Part shown: positions 1 to 7,131 of the stretch, piece by piece
Layout of the letters: each line of letters starts with the position of its first letter
How positions within the stretch are numbered: the stretch's first letter is position 1
NCBI GenBank assembly: GCA_022729835.1
Contig: DZBC01000051.1
Span: 1-10,756, forward strand
Origin: Sulfuricurvum sp.
GTDB lineage: Bacteria; Campylobacterota; Campylobacteria; Campylobacterales; Sulfurimonadaceae
Direction: 5' to 3'
Length of the DNA: 10,756 nt
The notes under the pieces: model-generated
What the model was told of the DNA's origin: nothing
What the model saw: only the letters and a program-made list of their open reading frames with translations
Databases searched by the model: none
Translations under genes and position numbers: made by a program

Positions 1-1014
1 CGCATCGGGGCTGAAGTGTTTGGGTGTGAAACCGTACTGTGCGCAGTGGCGCTCAAGCGTCACTGTGGCAATGCTTAGGATCTCGTCGCGGCGTTCACGT
101 AGCGGTGGGATGTGCACGGGAATGGTGTTGAGTCGGTAGTAGAGGTCTTCGCGGAAGGTGCCATTTTGGATCTTTTCAGATAGATCGGCGTTGGTGGCAC
201 AGACGATACGCACGTCAATTTTGATACTTTTAGAGGCCCCAAGACGGCGGATTTCGCGCTCTTGAATGGCGCGTAATAGTTTGGCTTGAACGCCATAGGG
301 CATCTCTGCGATCTCATCGAGAAAGAGTGTGCCGCCTTGAGCCAACTCAAATTGTCCGGCGCGGGCTTCGGTGGCGTCGGTAAAGGCACCTTTTTCAAAT
401 CCAAAGAGTTCGCTTTCAATGAGATTGTCGGGAATGGCGGCCATGTTGATCGCAATAAAAGGCTTGGTTGCGCGTGGCGAGTGTTCATGAATGAATCTAG
501 CGAAGAGCTCTTTGCCCACACCGCTCTCTCCCAGCAACAAGATGCTGGCATCGGTGGCGGCGGCTCTTGTTGTTACATGTAAGGCTTTCTCTAACGCCTC
601 TGAGTGGCCCAAAAAGGCAGGAGCGGCGTTTTGAGCCGGTTTTTGTGGATGGGATTTGACCGTTTTTTGTACCTGATCGCAGCGTTTGATCGCTTTGATG
701 AGGGTTTCGATTTCGAAGGGCTTGAGCAAGAAGTCCTTGACGCCCAGCTGGATCGATTCGATGGCACGCGAGAGCGTGGCGTTGCCAGTGATAAGGATCA
801 CTTCATAACGCCCCCCAAGCTCCTTGACGAACTCGATGCCGTCCATACCGGGCATGTTGATGTCGGAGACCACCAGCGTGTAACTATCATCGAGTTTTTT
901 GAGGGCGTCACGGGCGTTTTTGAAGGTAACAACTTCGAATTCGTTGTAGTCGCCCATAGCGATTTCTAGGGATTTGCGCATGTTGATATCGTCTTCGACG
1001 ATGGCGATTTTCAC
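1..1014 (-). CDS. flgR: Sigma-54-dependent flagellar response regulator FlgR (3' end cut by window edge)
   Basis: Cytoplasmic NtrC-class activator; in Campylobacter it is phosphorylated by FlgS and switches on sigma-54 rod/hook genes. 338 residues are visible and the frame is still open at the left edge. The receiver domain (about 1-115) has the acidic pocket D8/D9, phosphoacceptor D51 in SDINMPG, T76 and K98. The AAA+ domain has Walker A GESGVGKE (162-169), the sigma-54-contacting loop as GAFTDA (209-214) and Walker B LFLDE (230-234). The start is GTG at 1014: the overlapping ATG reads ATG-TGA, and AAAGGGA stands 5 bases upstream. The gene begins 12 bases after flgQ, matching the C. jejuni flgP-flgQ-flgR order, which is why FlgR is preferred over a generic NtrC regulator. 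The C-terminal end, where family members differ in having a DNA-binding domain, lies outside the window. Confidence 0.88.
   Translation of the reverse strand, partial: MKIAIVEDDINMRKSLEIAMGDYNEFEVVTFKNARDALKKLDDSYTLVVSDINMPGMDGIEFVKELGGRYEVILITGNATLSRAIESIQLGVKDFLLKPFEIETLIKAIKRCDQVQKTVKSHPQKPAQNAAPAFLGHSEALEKALHVTTRAAATDASILLLGESGVGKELFARFIHEHSPRATKPFIAINMAAIPDNLIESELFGFEKGAFTDATEARAGQFELAQGGTLFLDEIAEMPYGVQAKLLRAIQEREIRRLGASKSIKIDVRIVCATNADLSEKIQNGTFREDLYYRLNTIPVHIPPLRERRDEILSIATVTLERHCAQYGFTPKHFSPDA
573..582. repeat. TTACATGTAA palindrome, copy 1
   Basis: Full 10-base palindrome inside flgR, on the plus strand preceded by G (GTTACATGTAA). On the coding strand it is read TTA-CAT-GTA (Leu-His-Val, residues 145-147). 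Confidence 0.9.
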
Positions 1015-1026
1015 ATGGTCCCTTTG

Positions 1027-1425
1027 CTATTTGATGAGCGCGATTGTAGCAAAGCCCGCTTTAAACTCGACTTCAAAGCAAGCGGTAGGAAAGGTGAGGG
1101 TGGTGAGGCTGGAAGTGGTGTGATTGACGCTACGCTCGAGGTGCTGTACATGTAAGAAGTGTTGGCGCAGATAGGCATCAAAGGCGTCGCGGTGGCGCTG
1201 TAATGTGGTGCTAAGCGTGTCCGATGCGCTTAGGGTCAGTGGAGGCTGAAGGAGACCTTGGCAGGGTTGCATCGCAGGCGTTACATGTAAGCGCTCCTGC
1301 GCAACGGTGGCGTTTTGGGTGATGAGCCGATAGCCGATGAGGTACTCATCAGCACCAAGCGTTGTGCCTAAAACTAGAGCACAACCGAAGTGTAAGAGAG
1401 GATGATCTCCATTTCGACTTCGCAC
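1027..1425 (-). CDS. flgQ: FlgQ-like motility protein with signal peptide
   Basis: Small exported protein of 132 residues lying between flgP and flgR. In C. jejuni the gene in this position, flgQ, is required for motility and for FlgP stability. The only plausible start is GTG at 1425, preceded by a good ribosome site (AAGAGGG, about 4 bases away). It lies inside the 3' end of flgP, so the two genes overlap by 52 bases in different frames and are probably translationally coupled. The N-terminus has a short basic stretch (RSR), then a hydrophobic core (about 10-24) ending in TLGA before DEYLIGYRL, compatible with signal peptidase I cleavage. Two Cys remain after cleavage (one in MQPCQ, one in TACFEV) and could form a disulfide. 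The assignment rests mainly on position and general character, so it is less sure than FlgP. Confidence 0.7.
   Translation of the reverse strand: MRSRNGDHPLLHFGCALVLGTTLGADEYLIGYRLITQNATVAQERLHVTPAMQPCQGLLQPPLTLSASDTLSTTLQRHRDAFDAYLRQHFLHVQHLERSVNHTTSSLTTLTFPTACFEVEFKAGFATIALIK
1147..1154. repeat. TACATGTA palindrome, copy 2
   Basis: Inside flgQ. On the minus strand it extends to TTACATGTAC and is read TTA-CAT-GTA (Leu-His-Val). Confidence 0.9.
1281..1290. repeat. TTACATGTAA palindrome, copy 3
   Basis: Full 10-base palindrome inside flgQ, preceded by G on the plus strand. Read TTA-CAT-GTA (Leu-His-Val) on the coding strand. Confidence 0.9.
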
Positions 1426-1889
1426 AGACCCTCTTTGTAGCTGGTTTCGGCAATGGTGGCGTTGCGGATCAGTGCATCTACTTTGGTGCGCACCTCAGAG
1501 CGTTGAACAACCATGTTTTTAATAAAATCGTGACCCTCTACATGTACGCCCGCGATACGTTCGGCGATCATGCGGTAGGCGTCGGCGACTGCCGCTCTTT
1601 TGGCCATTGCAAAGGCTTGCGCCGGAGAGATGGTTGTGGTTGGTGCTACCCCTTGACCGACGACATTGATACGGATGGAGTGGCAAGGTGTGAGCTGGTT
1701 GGGTAGACCGCGAATGGTTTCGACATTCTCGATCATATACGGCTTGATCTGCATATCACCGCTACAGCGGTCATAAGCTGAGGTGAGTACCATCGTAGCG
1801 TTTTGTTCACTTTGCTGCGGCTGAGTAGGGGCACAACCGATCAGGGCAAAGCCGGCTAGGAATGTCATAGCGAGGGTAGGGTATCGCAT
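1374..1889 (-). CDS. flgP: FlgP, LPP20-family outer-membrane lipoprotein of the flagellar basal disk
   Basis: 171-residue lipoprotein. The signal peptide ends in a lipobox (A15-L-I-G-C19). The LPP20-type domain covers about 71-165, with its typical helix MAKRAAVADAYRMIAERI (95-112). In C. jejuni FlgP forms concentric rings (the basal disk) beneath the outer membrane around the flagellar motor and is required for motility. The start at 1889 is chosen because the lipoprotein signal begins there, AAAGGA lies 9 bases upstream, and the only nearby in-frame ATG (1919) would lie upstream of the predicted sigma-54 transcription start near 1915. Three further Cys (42, 69, 156) are present. The gene heads flgP-flgQ-flgR; in C. 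jejuni flgP expression also depends on sigma-54 and FlgSR. Nothing looks broken. Confidence 0.88.
   Translation of the reverse strand: MRYPTLAMTFLAGFALIGCAPTQPQQSEQNATMVLTSAYDRCSGDMQIKPYMIENVETIRGLPNQLTPCHSIRINVVGQGVAPTTTISPAQAFAMAKRAAVADAYRMIAERIAGVHVEGHDFIKNMVVQRSEVRTKVDALIRNATIAETSYKEGLCEVEMEIILSYTSVVL
1539..1546. repeat. TACATGTA palindrome, copy 4
   Basis: Inside flgP, in the LPP20 domain. Read GTA-CAT-GTA (Val-His-Val, residues 115-117). Confidence 0.9.
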
Positions 1890-1922
1890 GGGCGTAATCC
1901 TTTGAGGGGCATTTAGCATTTT

Positions 1923-1941
1923 AAAAGCAAGTACCGTTCCA
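1923..1941 (-). promoter_or_regulatory. Sigma-54 promoter upstream of flgP
   Basis: Read on the minus strand, TGGAACGGTACTTGCT has the GG (1940-1939) and GC (1928-1927) doublets of the -24/-12 elements exactly 10 bases apart, followed by a short T run. It differs from TGGCACG-N4-TTGCW in the -24 box at one base. The predicted transcription start is near 1915, giving a leader of about 26 bases before the flgP ATG. It lies in the 55-base gap between the barrel gene and flgP, so flgP-flgQ-flgR can be transcribed separately from the upstream cassette. Confidence 0.8.
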
Positions 1942-1944
1942 CTC

Positions 1945-2709
1945 TTAGAAATAGAAGCGGATGGTGCCGAATGCCCCTGCGGCTTTAAAGGTGATTTTGT
2001 CTTTTTTCTCGGTCGCTTCAAAATCTTCGTACATGTAACCGCCGCGCAGTGCGATGTGTCGGGCAAATCGGTACTCCAAAGCACCTTTGAAGCTGTTGGC
2101 TTTGATCTCTCCGAGTGCGAGTCCGCTCGCTTCGCCAAAAATGGTGACGTAGCCCGCTTTGTAGGAGAGGGCAAAATAGGGCATATAAATGCTTGACTGG
2201 ACGCTGATAAAGTCGTTTTCGGCGGTTGAGCCGTTTTGACGCACTTCAAACCTATAGTCGATGGTTTTGAGGTTTAGCCCAAGATCGAAGATCAGATCTC
2301 CCGTGTAGAGGTTGCGACCGAAGATATCGATCGTGCGTCCTTGCTGGTAAAAATCCTTGGCGATCACAGCGTTGAAGACTTGGTAGTCGGTCCATGTGGT
2401 GATGCTACCGTTGTAGTCCCTTTCGACAAAGGTTTTACCTTTTGGAAACAGCGCGTTTTTCGAGTCACTCATGTTGAAGTAGCTTGCGCGAAGCGTCGGC
2501 AGGTACCAAGCATCAAAATCAGCTTCGGCACCGAAGTAGCTGATGAGCGTTCCTTTATATTGAAGGTCTTTATCATAGACACTGACGCTACTTGGGTTTT
2601 CGATCTCGCCGTCGAAACGGGGGGTAAAACCACCGAGCTCAAGGCTGATTTCGGCTCTGAGGAGCATACTAAACATCAGAAAAAAAAGAGAGGCGTAACG
2701 TAGGCGCAT
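1945..2709 (-). CDS. Outer-membrane beta-barrel protein of unknown function
   Basis: 254 residues. A signal peptide is visible (hydrophobic 5-17, probable cleavage after LLRA19). The rest shows alternating polar/aromatic strands and ends in RFYF, with a terminal Phe as expected for BAM-assembled outer-membrane barrels. The pattern (short SLELGG opening, paired strands, acidic loops) resembles the uncharacterised single-barrel family often seen in Campylobacterota (the TIGR04219 type, from memory and not verified). There are no Cys and no catalytic motif. The ATG overlaps the stop of the upstream 1253-residue gene by one base (TAATG), so translation is probably coupled and the two products may act together. 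A run of eight T on the coding strand (2687-2680) falls inside the signal peptide codons and could be slippage-prone. Substrate or partner is unknown. Confidence 0.75.
   Translation of the reverse strand: MRLRYASLFFLMFSMLLRAEISLELGGFTPRFDGEIENPSSVSVYDKDLQYKGTLISYFGAEADFDAWYLPTLRASYFNMSDSKNALFPKGKTFVERDYNGSITTWTDYQVFNAVIAKDFYQQGRTIDIFGRNLYTGDLIFDLGLNLKTIDYRFEVRQNGSTAENDFISVQSSIYMPYFALSYKAGYVTIFGEASGLALGEIKANSFKGALEYRFARHIALRGGYMYEDFEATEKKDKITFKAAGAFGTIRFYF
2030..2037. repeat. TACATGTA palindrome, copy 5
   Basis: Inside the beta-barrel gene. On the minus strand it extends to GTTACATGTAC and is read in a second codon phase, TAC-ATG-TAC (Tyr-Met-Tyr). Confidence 0.9.
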
Positions 2710-5700
2710 TATCGGGGTGCTACTAGGGTTTGATTGGCCGAATTGACCGGAGTGAGGATCAGTGGCGTATAGATTGAGGTATCGGCGGCATCTCTAGTAG
2801 ATGGAAAAGTTGACACGTAAAGAGCGCCTCGGTATTCGACAAAAAACCGATTGCCTGCGTACGCGGGCATGGAATCAACCCTGATAATGGCGGTTCCGCT
2901 ACCGCTAAGATCATAAAAGCTGGTCCATGGCAGGTCGGTTGTATTATTGAGTGTTGTTTCGGGAATATTGGCATAGGCCATACGTACACTTTGATCTTGG
3001 ATTTGAGCTTCGACATGAACGCCGTTGCGTTGAGTAGAGGTGCTGACGTTACATGTATCGTCGTAAATGGTTATGCTGGAAGTATTTTGTTCATAGGTAT
3101 GTGTGAGTACAGTAGCGCTACGCAAAATATTGACGTAGTTGAAGCTTAAGGCATTTGAAGCATTGCCGCGACTGAGCGTACCATTACCGTCGACAGCGAT
3201 CAACTTGAGTGCATGTGATGTTCCGAAGTTAAAGTCGTGACACATGTTGTACGCAGTCGCATTGGCTTTGGGTAGTGCTGCTGTGATTGGAGATGCACCA
3301 GAGTCGGGGATAAAGTCCTCATAAATGTAATAGCTTGCCACGTCAGTTGAGGCCGAGGTAAACGTCGCTTCGATACCGTTAGCAAAGGTTGCCGAGGGTT
3401 TTTCGGGTTTGTCGTAGTCGATGGTGGCGATAGAGGCGTTGTAAAAGGCTTCGCCGATACCATCGGCTGCGCGTAGGGCGATGTTGATGGCGGATCCGGT
3501 ATCGGGAGTGAGCCCCTGGGATTCGTATTCGGTCAGGCGCGCGGCATAGACGGTTCCCTCTTTGGTGAGGTGAACTTCACTACCGGCAACCATGATTTTG
3601 GCGTTGGATGTCGCCTCTTCGATTCCTGCGATCTGGGCGTTGAATTCGCCACCGATGATGACGTTTTCGGTGGTATCGTCGGCGTTGAAATGATAGGCGT
3701 AGGTGGGGTTGTAGATGACGTTGCTCACCGTGATGGTTTTTGGGTCGGTGTAGGGTTCGAGATAGACCCAGTAGCCAGAAGCGTTATCGACGCTAAAGAG
3801 GTTGTATTCGTTGTTGAGGAGCCATTCGTCAGAACTGCGGGTAAGGTCGATACCGTCCCAATGGGTTGAGGCTTCGGGTGTGGCCAGTTTGGTGCTGGGA
3901 CGCAACATTACTTTGGCGGCAAAACCCGCATCTTTGAGGGTGTAGAGTGGACCGTAGTTGGCATAGTCAGGGGTGTATACGCTGTTGTCTTTGAGATCGC
4001 TCACGATGGCTGCGCCATCGAGATTGAGTGTACCTGGGTTGGTGGCTGAATCGGCAAGGGTACCGGCTAAAGTACCGTCATCTTCGCTAAACGTCACTGT
4101 GTGAAGGTCGATTCCCTCGATGGTGATGATGGCTTTGGTGAGGTCGTTGGTACCATCGGTGTAGTTGTGTGAGGCGAATCCTGCGATGGTATTGGCTTTC
4201 ATCGTTGTGTTGATGGCGCCCACCAGACCATCAAGCAGTACGAGACGTCTGGCGTCGGTGCTGGTGGGGTTGGCGATGGGGGTGTCGGCTGCAGCGAAGC
4301 CGTTGACACTAAAGGCATTATTGCCAATACCTCCGTCGATTCCGTTGGCTTCGGCGGTGAATTTGAGCTCCCAGCGGTTGGGAATGATGGTCTCACGTGC
4401 CAAATCGCCGATGCCAAGCACCCGCTTGATCGCTCCGCGCGCCACGTCAGCGGTGGAGGTGCTCTTTTTGAAGTAGTCGATAGTAGCTGATTCAGCATCG
4501 TGGATGTCAAACGTGCGGGAGTTGGTGGCGACGACGACCAGTTTGGTACCGTCTGTTGCAGCGTAGGTCTTGGTGTCTGTGCTGGCGGTCCCATTGTCGG
4601 CAAGAGCGTTAATGTCTGCGGCTACCTGTGCAGTGCCATCACCAGTAGTGGGGGTGACGCTTCCCTCGACGGTGTTGATGATTTTAAAGGCGACGGGTGT
4701 CAGATGAGCTGTTCCGGTAGCGGTTGTATTGAGTGTGTAGACTCGGGTGTAGGTGTTATCGCGCACATAAAAAGGGGTGTCGCTGGTGGCCAGTAGCATA
4801 TCGGTTGCGCCGTCGAAATCAGAGTCGATTTGTAAGATGCGTCCGCTGGCAGCGACTCCCGTGAAGATGTCGTCGGTTGAGAGTTCTGTTTGCGCCGATG
4901 TTAGTGTCGTCGCTGTATCATTGCCGGCGAGGCCAAGCGGAGTGGGGGAAGAGGCGCCATTTTTGCTGTCACCTTGAAGTGTGCCAAACTGTACCAGAGC
5001 CGAGAGCGCTCCACCACCTCCGCCGACGATGCTGTCAAGCTGCGAGGCGCTTCCCGCACCCACCATTGGCTCGATGATTAAGGCAAACTCACCATAGCGG
5101 GAGGTGACGCCAGTTGTTGCGACGTCGGCGACGGCACCGATCGCTCCGGTGGCGGTGATGACCGGGCTTGCACCTTGGAGCGTCGTGGCGGCGCCAAAAC
5201 TGTTACCTACGCCATCTTTGATAGTGAATTTTTTGTCTGAGAGAAAGATAAGATTGGTATCGCTGGTATCGGCGGCAAAAGCCTTGATATTGAAACTCAG
5301 TGGTAGCATGCCGTTGATTTTTGCTTTGTCGATGGCGATGTTGATCTGTTTGGCAATCTGTTCGGTCGCACCGCTGTTGGTGGTGGCTAGCGTAATACTC
5401 AGTGTGTTGTTGCCTGTTTCATCGGCGATAGTGACGCTATCGCCATTGACAGCGGCGGTCGCGTCGATCAGCAGTCCGGTGGCAGCGTTACGGATATCGG
5501 GATGGGCGGCGGGGTCAAAGGCAAGCATATTCCAGCCTTCAAAGAGTTTGCCTGTGTAGACGGTATAATCGGCTTCGACGTGGCTGCTTTTGCCCAGTAT
5601 AAGTCCGGAGCGGGTGCCGCCTGAGGCGGCGGTATCGTCGTTGTTGATATCGAAGCGACCCCAGTAGGCATAACCTGGTTCAAAATCGCTGAAGTCGTTG

Positions 5701-6470
5701 GCGACAGTGCCGGTTTTGGAGCGGTCCCATACCTGCCATGTTTGGGTTTGGGCATTGTAGTGATAAAAACGCATTTTACCCGTGGGTGTCCCCTGATGCT
5801 CGTCCTTGTCATACGCGGCAGGCATGATCGGGCTGTCATTGAGGTTGTAAGCGATCAAGTCGTCCACGCGGGTCATGTTGGTGCCGACGGTAGCGTTGCT
5901 CTCTTGTGTGGTAGCGACGGCTGGGGCGCTAAAAGTGGCGACTTGGCTGATGGTGGTGCGGTAGACTTTGCTGAGGTCATTGTTGATTTGCAGTTCCAGC
6001 TCTCGACCTTCGAGTGACGCTTTGTAGTCCAGCTTGACCTTGGCGATAGTGGGTGCACCTTCGAGCGCAATATACATCGAGCGCAAGGGTTCGGTTTGGC
6101 TGAACGTGAGATCGTTTGAGCGAATAGCTACGGTGAGTGCCGTAAAATAGGGGTTTCCATCACTATCTTTGATGGTTTGAAATGCAGCCATATCTTTGAG
6201 CCCTGAGCTGTCTTGGAAACCCGATTCGGCTAAGTCGTCGGTGGTGTCAGTCTCCGTGACTTCGTCGTAGCCAGTAGTGAAAAGTGCTTGTACGGTGGTT
6301 TTGGTTGATGAAGGAACACCGGAGCTAAAAGCATTGACACCAAACATAATCCAGCCACGATCGTAGCTGTTACTGGTCATTGGCACATAAAAAGCGTTGG
6401 GGTCGGCGCTCAAAGGGGTGCCAAAGAGGGCAAGAGCGGCGAAACTCAGTAGGGAGGTTTTGGTGTTCAT
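2709..6470 (-). CDS. Very large secreted protein of unknown function, modular and surface-type
   Basis: 1253 residues, not recognised as a named protein. The signal peptide is clear (hydrophobic 7-20, cleavage likely after PLSA22). The mature protein is Thr/Ala/Asp-rich and acidic, with no membrane segment. GWNMLAF, GYAYWGR and GYWVYLEP motifs recur in segments flanking variable insertions. Insert modules at about 333-425 and 593-660 (perhaps a third at 742-797) share a layout of beta strand, a QxA-xx-IN helix and a closing F-x-I-x-D strand, reminiscent of flagellin-type IN modules. Residues about 1018-1113 look like a fibronectin type III fold. Only two Cys are visible (C1077, C1140), both near the C-terminus and well placed for one disulfide. 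No C-terminal sorting signal is seen. Start: ATG 6470 with AAAAGGA 8 bases upstream, 12 bases after the second lipoprotein gene. An adhesin or surface-layer-like role is only inference. Confidence 0.8.
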   Translation of the reverse strand: MNTKTSLLSFAALALFGTPLSADPNAFYVPMTSNSYDRGWIMFGVNAFSSGVPSSTKTTVQALFTTGYDEVTETDTTDDLAESGFQDSSGLKDMAAFQTIKDSDGNPYFTALTVAIRSNDLTFSQTEPLRSMYIALEGAPTIAKVKLDYKASLEGRELELQINNDLSKVYRTTISQVATFSAPAVATTQESNATVGTNMTRVDDLIAYNLNDSPIMPAAYDKDEHQGTPTGKMRFYHYNAQTQTWQVWDRSKTGTVANDFSDFEPGYAYWGRFDINNDDTAASGGTRSGLILGKSSHVEADYTVYTGKLFEGWNMLAFDPAAHPDIRNAATGLLIDATAAVNGDSVTIADETGNNTLSITLATTNSGATEQIAKQINIAIDKAKINGMLPLSFNIKAFAADTSDTNLIFLSDKKFTIKDGVGNSFGAATTLQGASPVITATGAIGAVADVATTGVTSRYGEFALIIEPMVGAGSASQLDSIVGGGGGALSALVQFGTLQGDSKNGASSPTPLGLAGNDTATTLTSAQTELSTDDIFTGVAASGRILQIDSDFDGATDMLLATSDTPFYVRDNTYTRVYTLNTTATGTAHLTPVAFKIINTVEGSVTPTTGDGTAQVAADINALADNGTASTDTKTYAATDGTKLVVVATNSRTFDIHDAESATIDYFKKSTSTADVARGAIKRVLGIGDLARETIIPNRWELKFTAEANGIDGGIGNNAFSVNGFAAADTPIANPTSTDARRLVLLDGLVGAINTTMKANTIAGFASHNYTDGTNDLTKAIITIEGIDLHTVTFSEDDGTLAGTLADSATNPGTLNLDGAAIVSDLKDNSVYTPDYANYGPLYTLKDAGFAAKVMLRPSTKLATPEASTHWDGIDLTRSSDEWLLNNEYNLFSVDNASGYWVYLEPYTDPKTITVSNVIYNPTYAYHFNADDTTENVIIGGEFNAQIAGIEEATSNAKIMVAGSEVHLTKEGTVYAARLTEYESQGLTPDTGSAINIALRAADGIGEAFYNASIATIDYDKPEKPSATFANGIEATFTSASTDVASYYIYEDFIPDSGASPITAALPKANATAYNMCHDFNFGTSHALKLIAVDGNGTLSRGNASNALSFNYVNILRSATVLTHTYEQNTSSITIYDDTCNVSTSTQRNGVHVEAQIQDQSVRMAYANIPETTLNNTTDLPWTSFYDLSGSGTAIIRVDSMPAYAGNRFFVEYRGALYVSTFPSTRDAADTSIYTPLILTPVNSANQTLVAPR
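3050..3057. repeat. TACATGTA palindrome, copy 6
   Basis: Inside the 3' part of the 1253-residue gene. The plus strand reads GTTACATGTAT. The coding strand uses a third codon phase, ACA-TGT-AAC (Thr-Cys-Asn), including C1140. Confidence 0.9.
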
Positions 6471-6482
6471 GGGTCGTTCCTT

Positions 6483-7130
6483 TTATCGGTAGACTTTTTG
6501 TGCTACCAGTGAGCTGGCATTTTCGGAGGTGAGCTTGAGTCGATAGCAACGTGGCTTGACACCACCGACGGCTTTGGGTGTTTTAATGTAGATTGTGTTG
6601 GAAGCAATGGAAGTCCAAGCGAGGTCATATGCAAAATAGTATTGGGCATTGTCGCCATAAAAAACGCTACTGGTGTCTTGCAGTAGAGTGCCTTCTGGCA
6701 GGGTGTTGTAATAGGCGCTGACGAGTGAATCAGCTTCATTAACTGTTTCCCTGTAGAGCGATTTAACTGTGATACCGTTGAGCTCGTCATAGGCCTCTCT
6801 GGCTGTATTGGCGCTGTCTTGGAGGATGGGGGCACTAAAGAGACTTCCATCGCAAGCCGCTTTATCGTAGATTGCATTTTCGCTGGTCTCAAACACGGCC
6901 TCTTCCTCGAGTGTACTTTCTGAGCTTGAAGAGAGTGTGGTGGAGCTTATTACGGAGGAGATAGAGCTAAGGGAGATGCTGCTTTGAGAAACTGAGCTGA
7001 CTGATACGATGCTACTTTGTGATGCACTGCTATTGACCACGATATTTGAGTGGTCACTAGAGTCGGTAGCGACACCGCAACTCCAGAGTAAAAATGCAGG
7101 GCTGATCAACAAACCGTACCGTAAGCACAT
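6483..7130 (-). CDS. Lipoprotein with long serine-rich tether and C-terminal domain, function unknown
   Basis: 215 residues from the ATG at 7130. The N-terminus (MCLRYGLLISPAFLLWSC) is a lipoprotein signal with probable lipidated C18; Trp at -2 of the lipobox is unusual. A low-complexity tether of mostly Ser, with Val, Ile and Gln, follows (about 26-75), then an acidic patch and a roughly 130-residue C-terminal domain with two Cys (one in ACDGSL, one in PRCYRL) that could form a disulfide. The same frame stays open to 7340, but that extension is basic, has no signal and runs antisense to no known fold. The start at 7130 is preferred because a full export signal begins there, one base after the preceding stop. 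The ribosome site is weak (GGA 12-14 bases upstream), suggesting coupling to the upstream gene. No homologue is recognised. Confidence 0.75.
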   Translation of the reverse strand: MCLRYGLLISPAFLLWSCGVATDSSDHSNIVVNSSASQSSIVSVSSVSQSSISLSSISSVISSTTLSSSSESTLEEEAVFETSENAIYDKAACDGSLFSAPILQDSANTAREAYDELNGITVKSLYRETVNEADSLVSAYYNTLPEGTLLQDTSSVFYGDNAQYYFAYDLAWTSIASNTIYIKTPKAVGGVKPRCYRLKLTSENASSLVAQKVYR

Positions 7131-7131
7131 T

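Noticed and set aside
286..582. Plus-strand open frames opposite flgR, the giant gene and gyrA
   Set aside because: They are antisense shadows of well-supported genes, without ribosome sites, export signals or recognisable domains.
1374..2249. A 291-residue reading of flgP with an upstream start
   Set aside because: The extension overlaps the beta-barrel gene, contains the sigma-54 promoter and hides the lipoprotein signal that begins at 1889.
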